Below the pieces are notes generated by a model. The model had not been told where the DNA came from and searched no databases. It saw only the letters and a program-made list of their open reading frames with translations. A stretch of 22,236 nt of DNA, taken from AC-69 sp046728055 (GTDB lineage Bacteria; Actinomycetota; UBA4738; HRBIN12). Shown here one piece after another: positions 1 through 7,004 of this stretch (its first letter is position 1; every line of letters begins with the position of its first letter). Location of the stretch: the NCBI GenBank assembly GCA_046728055.1, contig JBKPDU010000131.1:1-22236 (forward strand). Reading direction: 5' to 3'. The position numbers and the translations under genes are program-made.

Positions 1-333
1 CTGCTGTCTGCGAGCGCGCTGGCCGAGGCGGCGCGCAGCCCCGTCTCGATCGGCATCCTGGTCTCCAGGGTCGTGGGCAAGACGGCTGGCATCTCCCTCG
101 CCACGTTCCTCGCGGTCCGCCTGTTGGGCGCGCGACTGCCCGCGAACGTGACGGGCCGCCACGTCGTGGGCGCTGCCGCAGCCGCGGGCATCCCGTTCAC
201 CGTTTCGATCTTCATCTCGGAGCTCGCGCTTCCGGGCCCGCTGGTCGACCTCGCGACGATCGGGGTGCTGGCTGCCGGCGTGGCGTCGGGAGCCCTGGCA
301 CTGCTCATCCTTCGTCGGCCGACGACGCGGTAG
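1..333 (+). CDS. nhaA: Na+/H+ antiporter NhaA, C-terminal fragment (5' end outside window)
   Basis: The frame is open from base 1 to a TAG at 331-333, giving about 110 residues; the start lies left of the window. NhaA exchanges external H+ for internal Na+ or Li+ across the inner membrane. The fragment covers the last membrane segments. A lysine in VVGKTAGIS (fragment residue 27) sits where E. coli NhaA has its functional Lys300, followed by LARLP-like and GIPFTVSIFI stretches that match the conserved GIGFTMSIFI segment near the NhaA C-terminus. The protein ends shortly after the last helix with a short Arg-rich tail and no fused domain. The GTG at base 73 is internal and not a start. It lies upstream of the proton-pumping pyrophosphatase, so both neighbours work on the proton gradient, though they appear to be transcribed separately. 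Family assignment is confident; the missing N-terminal two thirds cannot be judged. Confidence 0.88.
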   Translation: MLSASALAEAARSPVSIGILVSRVVGKTAGISLATFLAVRLLGARLPANVTGRHVVGAAAAAGIPFTVSIFISELALPGPLVDLATIGVLAAGVASGALALLILRRPTTR

Positions 334-447
334 CGGCGGTTCACCTCCGCCGAGGGACCACCTGTTCACCGTTCCTCCTATAATCGGTCAGTTTCCGCTG
401 GCGAGGCCGGCGAGACCTTCTTCTCACCAGCGTCGAGGGGGATTTGG
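334..447 (+). other. nhaA–hppA intergenic region
   Basis: A 114-base gap. It holds a small inverted repeat just after the nhaA stop (GGCGG at 335-339 and CCGCC at 347-351, 7-base loop) without a T tract, so only a weak terminator candidate. It also holds a consensus -10 box (listed separately) and the hppA ribosome binding site GAGGGGGA at 435-442. No open reading frame of note. Confidence 0.5.
355..384 (+). promoter_or_regulatory. Candidate hppA promoter with consensus -10 box
   Basis: TATAAT at 379-384 is a perfect sigma-70 type -10 hexamer, conspicuous in such GC-rich DNA and about 63 bases before the hppA ATG. The -35 region is poor (GGACCA at 355-360, 18-base spacing), so the call rests on the -10 box and its position. 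The transcript would have a leader of roughly 55 bases with a good Shine-Dalgarno. Confidence 0.5.
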
Positions 448-2727
448 ATGCACGTCCTGGCCGCCGAGGGCGCGCCCATCAACGCGGTCTTCGGTTCGTT
501 CGAGAACCGGGCGCTCTGGGTGGTGCTGGTGATCTCGCTCGTCGCGCTGGCCTTCGCGTACTACCTCGTCCGCGAGGTCCTGGCCGCCGGCGAGGGCACC
601 GAGAAGATGAAGGAGATCGCCCGGGCCATCCAGGAGGGCAGCCGGGCCTATCTGAACCGTCAGTTCCGAACCGTCGGCGTCTTCATCGCGCTGCTCACGG
701 TGGGCCTGTTCTTCATCCTCCCCGTGCCGAGCGGCACGGAGCACGGCGCCCTGTTCGTCCGGTTCGGGCGCTCGATCGCCTTCATCCTCGGCGCCGGGTT
801 CTCCGCCATCACCGGGTTCACCGGGATGTGGCTGGCCGTTCGGGGCAACGTCCGAGTGGCCAACGCGGCGCGGGAGTCCGGGCTGCGCCGAGCCCTTCGG
901 ATCGCGTTTCGGACCGGGGGCGTGGCCGGGATGTTCACGGTGGGCCTGGGCCTGCTCGGAGCCACGGTGATCCTGATGATCTACCAGTCCGATGCCACGA
1001 GCGTGCTGGTCGGGTTCGGGTTCGGCGGGGCGCTTCTGGCCATGTTTATGCGCGTGGGCGGGGGGATCTTCACCAAGGCCGCCGACGTTGGCGCCGACCT
1101 GGTGGGCAAGGTCGAGCAGGGGATCCCCGAGGACGACCCCCGAAACGCCGCGACGATCGCCGACAACGTGGGCGACAACGTGGGGGACTGCGCCGGGATG
1201 GCCGCCGACCTGTTCGAGTCCTATGAGGTCACGCTGGTGGCCTCGCTGATCCTGGGGGCTGCCGCGTTCGCCGACTCGCCGCAGGGCGCGATCGTCGGCG
1301 TGATGTTCCCGCTGTTCGTCCGGGCCATCGGGGTCATCACCTCGATCGTCGGCATCCTGGTCGTCTCTCCCCGGAGCGAGACCGAGTCGGGGATGAAGGC
1401 CATCAACCGCGGGTTCTTCGTCTCCGCGTTGCTTTCGGCGGTCGCCGTGTTCGTTCTGTCGGGTGTGTACATGAAGGAGTACCGGCCGGCGCTCGCCGTG
1501 CTGTTCGGGCTGATCTTGGCCGGCCTAATCCAGGTGCTCACCGAGTACTTCACCTCGACCGAGCGACGGCCGGTGAAGGAGATCGCGGAGTCCTCCGTCA
1601 CCGGGCCGGCCACCACGATCCTGCAGGGGTTCGCCGCAGGGCTGGAATCCACGGTGTGGGCGATCCTGGTCATCGGGGCCGCCGTGATCTCTGCCTTCGC
1701 TCTGGGCGACAACCTGGCCGAACGCCTGTACTTCATCTCGCTCACCGGGATGGGGATGCTGACGACCGTGGGGGTCATCGTGTCGATGGACACGTACGGC
1801 CCGGTGTCCGACAACGCGCACGGCATCGCCGAGATGTCGGGCGGCCTGGGGGAGCGGGCCGACGAGATCATGACCGGTCTCGACGCCGTGGGGAACACCA
1901 CGAAAGCCATCACCAAGGGGATGGCCATCGCCACCGCGGTCATCGCCGCGACGTCGTTGTTCGGCTCCTTCGCCGAGGAGGTGTTACGGGCCTCCGGCAC
2001 GGCGGCACTGGAGTTCCCGATCCGCGTCGACCATCCAAACGTGCTGGTCGGCCTCCTCATCGGGGGGGCCGTGCCGTTCCTGTTCGCATCGCTCCTGATC
2101 CGGGCGGTGGGCCGCGCCGCCTCGCAGGTCGTGGTGGAGGTCCGCAACCAGTTCCGCGAACACCCGGGCATCATGGACTACACGGAGCGACCGGACTACG
2201 CCCGGGTGGTCGACATCTGCACGAAGACGTCCCTCCGGGAGCTCTTGACCCCCGGACTGCTCGCCGTGCTCTCACCGATCGCCGTGGGGTTCGCGCTGGA
2301 GGCCGAGGCACTCGGGGCGTTCCTGGCCGGCGCCATCCTCACCGGGCAGCTCCTGGCGGTCATGCTGTCGAACGCCGGCGGCGCGTGGGACAACGCGAAG
2401 AAGCTCGTGGAGGGCGGACTGTATGGCGGCAAGGGGAGCGAGCCGCACAAGGCCACCGTGATCGGCGACACGGTCGGCGATCCGTTCAAGGACACGGCCG
2501 GCCCGGCCCTGAACCCGCTGATCAAGGTGATGAACCTGGTGTCGCTCCTCATCGCCTCGCTCGTCGTCGAGTTCGAGGTTCCGGGGAAGCGAGGGTGGGG
2601 GATCGCCATCGCGGTGGGCTGCGCGATCGTGCTCGGCGCGATGATCTGGTACTCGAAGTCCCGGAAGGGCGAGGCCCTCGCGCCCGAAGATGGGGCGCCG
2701 GCCAGGCAGGGCGCCACGGTCTCCTAG
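448..2727 (+). CDS. hppA: K+-independent proton-translocating membrane pyrophosphatase
   Basis: This 759-residue membrane protein hydrolyses pyrophosphate and pumps H+ out across the cytoplasmic membrane. Family signatures are intact: the substrate loop DVGADLVGKVE (residues 213-223), the acidic GDNVGDCAG motif (242-250), and the C-terminal NAGGAWDNAKK (642-652) and GDTVGDPFKDT (673-683) loops that bind Mg-PPi. The motif GNTTKA (482-487) has Lys at position 486, where K+-dependent enzymes have Ala, so this should be a K+-independent H+ pump. Length fits actinobacterial members. The ATG at 448 is chosen because GAGGGGGA lies about 6 bases upstream and the N-terminus leads straight into the first membrane helix. 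In Streptomyces, as I recall, hppA also lies near topA and holB. Here a potassium-transport block separates them. Confidence 0.97.
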   Translation: MHVLAAEGAPINAVFGSFENRALWVVLVISLVALAFAYYLVREVLAAGEGTEKMKEIARAIQEGSRAYLNRQFRTVGVFIALLTVGLFFILPVPSGTEHGALFVRFGRSIAFILGAGFSAITGFTGMWLAVRGNVRVANAARESGLRRALRIAFRTGGVAGMFTVGLGLLGATVILMIYQSDATSVLVGFGFGGALLAMFMRVGGGIFTKAADVGADLVGKVEQGIPEDDPRNAATIADNVGDNVGDCAGMAADLFESYEVTLVASLILGAAAFADSPQGAIVGVMFPLFVRAIGVITSIVGILVVSPRSETESGMKAINRGFFVSALLSAVAVFVLSGVYMKEYRPALAVLFGLILAGLIQVLTEYFTSTERRPVKEIAESSVTGPATTILQGFAAGLESTVWAILVIGAAVISAFALGDNLAERLYFISLTGMGMLTTVGVIVSMDTYGPVSDNAHGIAEMSGGLGERADEIMTGLDAVGNTTKAITKGMAIATAVIAATSLFGSFAEEVLRASGTAALEFPIRVDHPNVLVGLLIGGAVPFLFASLLIRAVGRAASQVVVEVRNQFREHPGIMDYTERPDYARVVDICTKTSLRELLTPGLLAVLSPIAVGFALEAEALGAFLAGAILTGQLLAVMLSNAGGAWDNAKKLVEGGLYGGKGSEPHKATVIGDTVGDPFKDTAGPALNPLIKVMNLVSLLIASLVVEFEVPGKRGWGIAIAVGCAIVLGAMIWYSKSRKGEALAPEDGAPARQGATVS

Positions 2728-2781
2728 CCGGACCCGCGCGGAAACTTGCAGCCGCCCGCTCCAGCCTCTTCGATATCGCGG

Positions 2782-3150
2782 ATGAGCGTCCTGGACCCCT
2801 TCCGGCGGTTCCTCCACCGCATGGCCGAGTCCGACGAGGATCGGCTGGCCGAGGAGATCCAGGAGTGGGCGGCAACGGTCTCGGGCACGGTCCGGATCCA
2901 GGGTGCCCCCATCCGAAGCCGGGTGAAGGTGGCCGGCGTGGTGAAGCGGATCACCGTTCGGCCGCTGGAGGGCTTCGAGTCGCTCGAGGCCCTCATCTCC
3001 GACGGGACGGGTGAGATGTCGGTCCTGTGGATGGGGCGGCGGTCCATCCCCGGACTCACCCTCGGCACGCGGATCGTGGTCGAAGGGGTGGTGGCCGAGA
3101 AGCGCGGTGGCCTGAAGATGGTCAACCCGAGGTTCGAATTCGCGGCCTAG
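2782..3150 (+). CDS. Small OB-fold nucleic-acid-binding-type protein
   Basis: A 122-residue soluble protein. Residues 1-30 form a charged, probably helical segment (MSVLDPFRRF, then DEDRLAEEIQEW). Residues about 47-120 look like a single OB-fold of the tRNA-anticodon/RecG-wedge type: VKVAGVVKRITVRP, then ISDGTGEMSVLWMGRRSIPG, then GTRIVVEG. The WMGRRSI patch is characteristic of a small actinobacterial OB family found beside TrkA-type genes in Streptomyces and Mycobacterium, as I remember it. Its ligand and role are unknown. A TTG at 2746 would add 12 residues, but the ATG at 2782 gives the N-terminus typical of the family. It follows hppA by 54 bases and its stop overlaps that of the convergent trkA by 3 bases. 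Confidence 0.75.
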   Translation: MSVLDPFRRFLHRMAESDEDRLAEEIQEWAATVSGTVRIQGAPIRSRVKVAGVVKRITVRPLEGFESLEALISDGTGEMSVLWMGRRSIPGLTLGTRIVVEGVVAEKRGGLKMVNPRFEFAA

Positions 3151-3833
3151 CTCGAGCCCTCGGTTTCGGCCTCGCCCATGATCGCGGACCGGAGGGTGAT
3201 CTCCGCCTCGTCCGAGGCAAGCGCAAGGATCTCGTCGCCCGGCGTGATCACGGTCTCGGGTTGGGGGATGACGACGTGGCCATCTCGGAGGACCGCCACG
3301 ATGGCGGAGTCGGTGGGCAGCCGAAGCTCGTAGAGCGGCCTCCCGGCGTTCGGCGACGTGTCCGGGACGGTAAGCTCCAGCAACCCCACGCGGCCGCCCT
3401 CCAGTCGAAGGAGGCGAACGAGGTCGCCGACCGTCACGGCCTCCTCGACCAGGGCGGTCAGCAGGTGAGGGACCGAGACCGCGACGTCGACACCCCACTG
3501 CTCGGTGAACATCCACTCGTTCCGTGGGTGGTTCACCCGGGCCAGCACGCGCGGGACCGCATACTCCTGCTTCGCCAGCAACGAGGTGACCAGGTTGTCC
3601 TCGTCGTCGCCGGTCGCTGCGACCACCACGTCGGCCGTCTTCAGCTCGGCCTTCTCCAGCACCCACGGCTCGCAGGCGTCGCCGAGCAGGAATCCAACGT
3701 CCGGAGCCCAGCCCTTGGCCGCCTGGAGAGTGGCGGGGTCCTGCTCGATCACCAGTACCTCGTGGCCCCGGGCGGCCAGGTCGGAGGCCAGGTAGCGCCC
3801 CACGGCCCCCGCTCCGGAGATCACGACGCGCAT
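3147..3833 (-). CDS. trkA: TrkA-family potassium-uptake regulator (RCK_N–RCK_C), copy 1
   Basis: A 228-residue cytosolic protein with an N-terminal Rossmann RCK domain (about 1-120) and a C-terminal RCK_C/TrkA_C domain (about 140-220). GAGAVG at 7-12 is the dinucleotide-binding glycine loop and Glu30 at the end of the second strand (VLVIEQD) should contact the NAD(H) ribose. VVVAATGDDEDN is the usual fourth-strand segment. Such proteins bind NAD(H), ATP/ADP or c-di-AMP and gate K+ transporters. ATG start at 3833, only 2 bases after the stop of the upstream trkA copy, so the two are co-transcribed and probably form a pair like mycobacterial CeoB/CeoC. No TrkH or KtrB membrane partner is in the window; the nearest transporter is the KimA-like permease heading this unit. 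Confidence 0.92.
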   Translation of the reverse strand: MRVVISGAGAVGRYLASDLAARGHEVLVIEQDPATLQAAKGWAPDVGFLLGDACEPWVLEKAELKTADVVVAATGDDEDNLVTSLLAKQEYAVPRVLARVNHPRNEWMFTEQWGVDVAVSVPHLLTALVEEAVTVGDLVRLLRLEGGRVGLLELTVPDTSPNAGRPLYELRLPTDSAIVAVLRDGHVVIPQPETVITPGDEILALASDEAEITLRSAIMGEAETEGSS

Positions 3834-3835
3834 CG

Positions 3836-4495
3836 CTAGTGCTCCGCCACGGGGGCGAGCAGCTCGTCGAGGAGGTCCACGGCGTCCTTGTGCAGGATGA
3901 GGTGCACGGTGTCGCCCTCCTGGAAGGAGCTCGATGCGACGGGGATGAACCCGTGCCCACCCCGGTCGACGCCGGCGACCAGGATCTTCCCTTCCATGTT
4001 CAGCGAGCGGACGGGCTTGCCGACCAGGTGCGGCGTGACCTCAAGCCGCATCCGGAACAGGTCCCCGCCGGCCAGGCTCTCCTTGATCTCCTCACGTTCG
4101 TGGAACAGCATCAGCAGGATCTGCTTCACCCCCCACGTGGTGGTGGCCACGGTGGGGATGTTCAGCCGTTCGTAGATCTCGGCTCGCCGCGGGTCGTAGA
4201 TCCTGGCGATGACCTTGGGTACGTGGAAGTACTCGCGGGCCACCCGGGCAGAGACGATGTTGGAGTTGTCGCCGTTCGTCACCGAGATGAAGGCGTCCGC
4301 CTCCTTGACCCCCGCCTCCACCAGCAGCTCCCGATCGAACCCCAAGCCGACCATGGTTCGGGCCTCGAAGCCGGGGGGCAGCCGGTCGAAGGCCGCGGCG
4401 CGCTTGTCCACGATCGTGACGTCGTGGCCGGCCTTCCCCAGCTGGATCGTGAGCTCCGAGCCCACTCGCCCGCACCCCACGATGATCACTCGCAC
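3836..4495 (-). CDS. trkA: TrkA-family potassium-uptake regulator (RCK_N–RCK_C), copy 2
   Basis: A 219-residue RCK protein, paralogous to its downstream neighbour but clearly diverged. The Rossmann loop is GCGRVG (7-12), and Asp30 (VTIVDKR) is the acidic ribose-binding residue. ISVTNGDNSNIV follows the fourth strand, and FHVPKVIARIYDPRRAEIY is typical of TrkA. The RCK_C domain runs from about 138 to 217 and ends in HLILHKD. The start is GTG at 4495, chosen because the strand MRVIIVGCG begins right there, as in TrkA proteins generally. It lies 6 bases after the permease stop (4502) and 2 bases before the next trkA, a tight three-gene operon. Probably part of a heteromeric nucleotide-sensing gate for K+ transport; the direct partner is inferred. 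Confidence 0.92.
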   Translation of the reverse strand: MRVIIVGCGRVGSELTIQLGKAGHDVTIVDKRAAAFDRLPPGFEARTMVGLGFDRELLVEAGVKEADAFISVTNGDNSNIVSARVAREYFHVPKVIARIYDPRRAEIYERLNIPTVATTTWGVKQILLMLFHEREEIKESLAGGDLFRMRLEVTPHLVGKPVRSLNMEGKILVAGVDRGGHGFIPVASSSFQEGDTVHLILHKDAVDLLDELLAPVAEH

Positions 4496-4501
4496 GAGAC
4501 G

Positions 4502-6898
4502 TTAGGTTAGCCGACCATCGGCGGCCGAGGAGCGTTGCTTGCCGAAGTAGTACGGCACGACCGCCAGGTCCACGTGCTCGTAGCGGCCGAGGGCTCGAGC
4601 GATCTTGCGGCTGGTCCGGTCGTGCAGGAGTCGGTGACTCAGGCGCGCGTCGTCGCGGCGGGCCATGACCACGGTCACCTCGCTGCGCCTGCCCATCATC
4701 TCGATGACGTATCGCTCCAGGGAACGGGCGACGTTTCGGTCCCAGCACTCGATCACCTCGAGCTCGACCGGAACGGCGAGCTCCATCCATCGACGGATGA
4801 GCTGCTCCTGGTTCTCCAGGTCAACGGCGGCGTGGACCGCTCGGACTTCGGTGGCGCCCAAGCAGAGGGCGTACCGGACCGCACGGAGGGTGGCTCGGTC
4901 GAGCTTGTCCACGAGGACGACCGCCCGGTGGGTCGGGCGAGGAAGCACCCGGAGCCGGCGGCGGCCTCCGACCGTCTCGGTGACCGGATGGCCCGGCCCC
5001 CAGTGGTCCCGCACCACGGTGAGGCGGGCACGTCCCAGAGGAAGCAGGCACTTCGCCAGGTGAGCCGCCATGCGGGACATTCGCAGCCGCTCGACGAGGC
5101 CCTGGGAAGCCGGTCCGGGGACGATCAGGTTCACGTCGGAGTCACCGGGGAGCGCCTGCACGTATTCAGCCAGAGAGGTCGCGAGGTCCCCGTCCAATCT
5201 CACGACCCTCAAGGGCACGTCGATGCCGAGCTCGTCCCACTCACGCTGGATGGCCTTCGTCGACCCCGGGTCACGCGCGAAGTGAACCGCATGCGTCTGC
5301 TCACCACGGATCGTCTTGAGGTACTGAAGCGCATGGATGGTCTCCCGACCGAGGTGGTCGACCATGAGGACGGCGATGGGGCGGCGAACCGGCGATGCGT
5401 CGAAAGGGGGAAGGTTCTCGTCGAGCTCTCGGTGCTCCTGTTCGTACTGGCGGTTCAGTCGAACGAGCAGCCACACCATGACCGGCACGAACACGATCAC
5501 CGCCCAGGCGCCGTGCGTGAACTTCGTCGCTGCGATGATCACCGTGACCACTGCCGTCGTGAACGCCCCGAACGCGTTGATGGCCAGGCCGTGACGCCAG
5601 CCAGGCTCCTTGATCCGGAGGTGTCTCCGAGCCATCCCCGCCTGAGACAGCGTGAACGACGTGAAGACGCCGATGGCATAGAGCGGGATCAGCCGGTGGA
5701 CGTCCGCCTGGAACAGCACGACGAGCACGGTCGAGGCCAGCGCGAGACCGACGATGCCGTTGGAGAAGACCAACCGGTGCCCTCGGCTCGTGAGCTGTCG
5801 GGGCATGAAGTTGTCGGTGGCGTGGAAGTTGGCCAGGCGAGGGAAGTCCGCGAACGACGTGTTGGCCGCGAGGATCAGGATCAGCGTGGTGGCGATCTGG
5901 ACCATCAGGAACAGCCCGGTACCCACCGGGCCGCTCCCGAACACCGCTCGAGCGACCTGCGAATTGAGGGTCTTGGTCTCGGTGGGGACCAATTGGAGCT
6001 GCACGGCCAGGTACGAGAGACCGAGGAACATGATCCCCAGGAGCGTCCCCATCCACATCAGCGTGGTCCGGGCGTTCCGCCACTCCGGCGGCTTGAATGC
6101 CGGGATCCCGTTGGAGACGGCCTCCACGCCGGTCACGGCGGCTCCTCCCGACGCGAACGCGTGCAGGATGAGGAAGATGCTCACGGCGCCCGATGTCCGG
6201 AGCGCGTCGTCCGGCACGGGGAGAGGGTGGAGGTCACCCCCCAATGCCCGGTACATGCCGACCCCCAGGAGGACGAACATCATGAGGATGAAGAAGTAGG
6301 TCGGGACGGCGAACATCCGACCCGACTCCCGCACCCCCCGCAGATTTCCCCAGGCGATGAACCAGATGCAGAACACGCATATCCAGACGCGGTACGGATA
6401 CAGGCTCCCCGCGGCCGAGGTGATGGCGGCGATGCCGGCAGCGACGGAGACCGACACGGTGAGGACGTAGTCGGTGAGGAGCGCCACCCCGGCGACCTGG
6501 GCAGGCAACAGGCCGAAGTTGTCCCGGGTCACGATGTACGCGCCGCCGGCGCTCGGGTAGGCCTTGATGGTCTGGCGGTAGGAGAACAGCAGGATCGCCA
6601 GGACGGCCAGGATCGCGAACGTGATGGGCATGACGAGCGCGAACGCCGCGGCCCCGACCGCAGGAACCGCGACTTTCAGGATCTCCTCGGTCGCGTAGGC
6701 CGAAGAGGAGAGGTTGTCCGACGCGAACACGGCGAGGGCGGTCGGCTTGCCCAGGCGCTCGTGCTTCAGGCGAGCGGTGGGGAGGGCCGGACCGAGGATG
6801 GCGCGCTTCAGCGCGTACCCGGGCCCCTGGGGTAGTGGGGTGGGCCGGGCGGGTGCGGCGGGTGCCCGGGCCTCGGTGACGGTCTGCGGGCCGGCCAT
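4502..6898 (-). CDS. KimA-like APC-superfamily permease (probable K+/H+ symporter) with two C-terminal USP-like domains
   Basis: A 798-residue integral membrane protein: a Pro/Ala-rich N-terminus (1-27), about 12 membrane helices (55-485) and a long cytosolic tail. The helices match Bacillus KimA (YdaO) closely by eye: ASDNLSSSAYATEE (Asp61, Tyr68), SYRQTIKAYPSAGGAYIV, LTDYVLTVSVS (Asp143, Tyr144, Ser151), VTGVEAVSNGIPAFK (Thr256, Glu259), AANTSFADFPRLA and SFTLSQAGM. These Asp/Tyr/Thr/Glu residues are, as I recall, the K+-coordinating positions of KimA. The tail has two USP-like alpha/beta units (about 506-632 and 657-786), the second ending in LLHDRTSRKIA. ATG start with CCTCCT (an AGGAGG on this strand) at 6908-6913. 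It heads the operon with two trkA genes. Automated annotation would probably say APC amino-acid permease; KimA-type potassium import is the better reading. Confidence 0.85.
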   Translation of the reverse strand: MAGPQTVTEARAPAAPARPTPLPQGPGYALKRAILGPALPTARLKHERLGKPTALAVFASDNLSSSAYATEEILKVAVPAVGAAAFALVMPITFAILAVLAILLFSYRQTIKAYPSAGGAYIVTRDNFGLLPAQVAGVALLTDYVLTVSVSVAAGIAAITSAAGSLYPYRVWICVFCIWFIAWGNLRGVRESGRMFAVPTYFFILMMFVLLGVGMYRALGGDLHPLPVPDDALRTSGAVSIFLILHAFASGGAAVTGVEAVSNGIPAFKPPEWRNARTTLMWMGTLLGIMFLGLSYLAVQLQLVPTETKTLNSQVARAVFGSGPVGTGLFLMVQIATTLILILAANTSFADFPRLANFHATDNFMPRQLTSRGHRLVFSNGIVGLALASTVLVVLFQADVHRLIPLYAIGVFTSFTLSQAGMARRHLRIKEPGWRHGLAINAFGAFTTAVVTVIIAATKFTHGAWAVIVFVPVMVWLLVRLNRQYEQEHRELDENLPPFDASPVRRPIAVLMVDHLGRETIHALQYLKTIRGEQTHAVHFARDPGSTKAIQREWDELGIDVPLRVVRLDGDLATSLAEYVQALPGDSDVNLIVPGPASQGLVERLRMSRMAAHLAKCLLPLGRARLTVVRDHWGPGHPVTETVGGRRRLRVLPRPTHRAVVLVDKLDRATLRAVRYALCLGATEVRAVHAAVDLENQEQLIRRWMELAVPVELEVIECWDRNVARSLERYVIEMMGRRSEVTVVMARRDDARLSHRLLHDRTSRKIARALGRYEHVDLAVVPYYFGKQRSSAADGRLT

Positions 6899-7004
6899 GT
6901 GTCCGAACCTCCTCTCATCAACAGGCTCGTCCGGCCCGCGTAAGAGACCCGTGAAGGTGAGGCCCCCAGGTATAGAGATCCCGTAAAGAGCTAGCGTTGG
7001 GCCC
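6899..7004. promoter_or_regulatory. Divergent control region between KimA-like/trkA operon and KdpD-like operon
   Basis: A 106-base gap serving two divergent units. It contains four related 7-8 base direct repeats (GTAAGAG at 6940, GTGAAGG at 6951, GTATAGAG at 6970, GTAAAGAG at 6983) in same-strand orientation, which could be sites for an OmpR/KdpE-type regulator. TATAGA (6971-6976) or TAGCGT (6992-6997) could be -10 elements for the rightward genes. The latter lies 7 bases before the GTG, the arrangement of leaderless transcripts. I found no convincing -35 box and no riboswitch fold. Confidence 0.4.

Noticed and set aside
2272..3960. Minus-strand open frame crossing the end of hppA, the OB-fold gene and trkA
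   Set aside because: Runs through several unrelated real genes and has no family features; a by-product of high GC.
4535..6835. Long open frame antisense to the minus-strand permease
   Set aside because: Its translation is low-complexity, rich in Arg, His, Asp and Gly, with no family motif; it mirrors a real membrane-protein gene with third-position G/C bias.
6899..7004. ydaO-type c-di-AMP riboswitch upstream of a KimA-like gene
   Set aside because: Bacillus kimA has one, so I looked. The gap is too short and lacks the conserved elements; the gaps before the other two permeases are only 20 and 11 bases.
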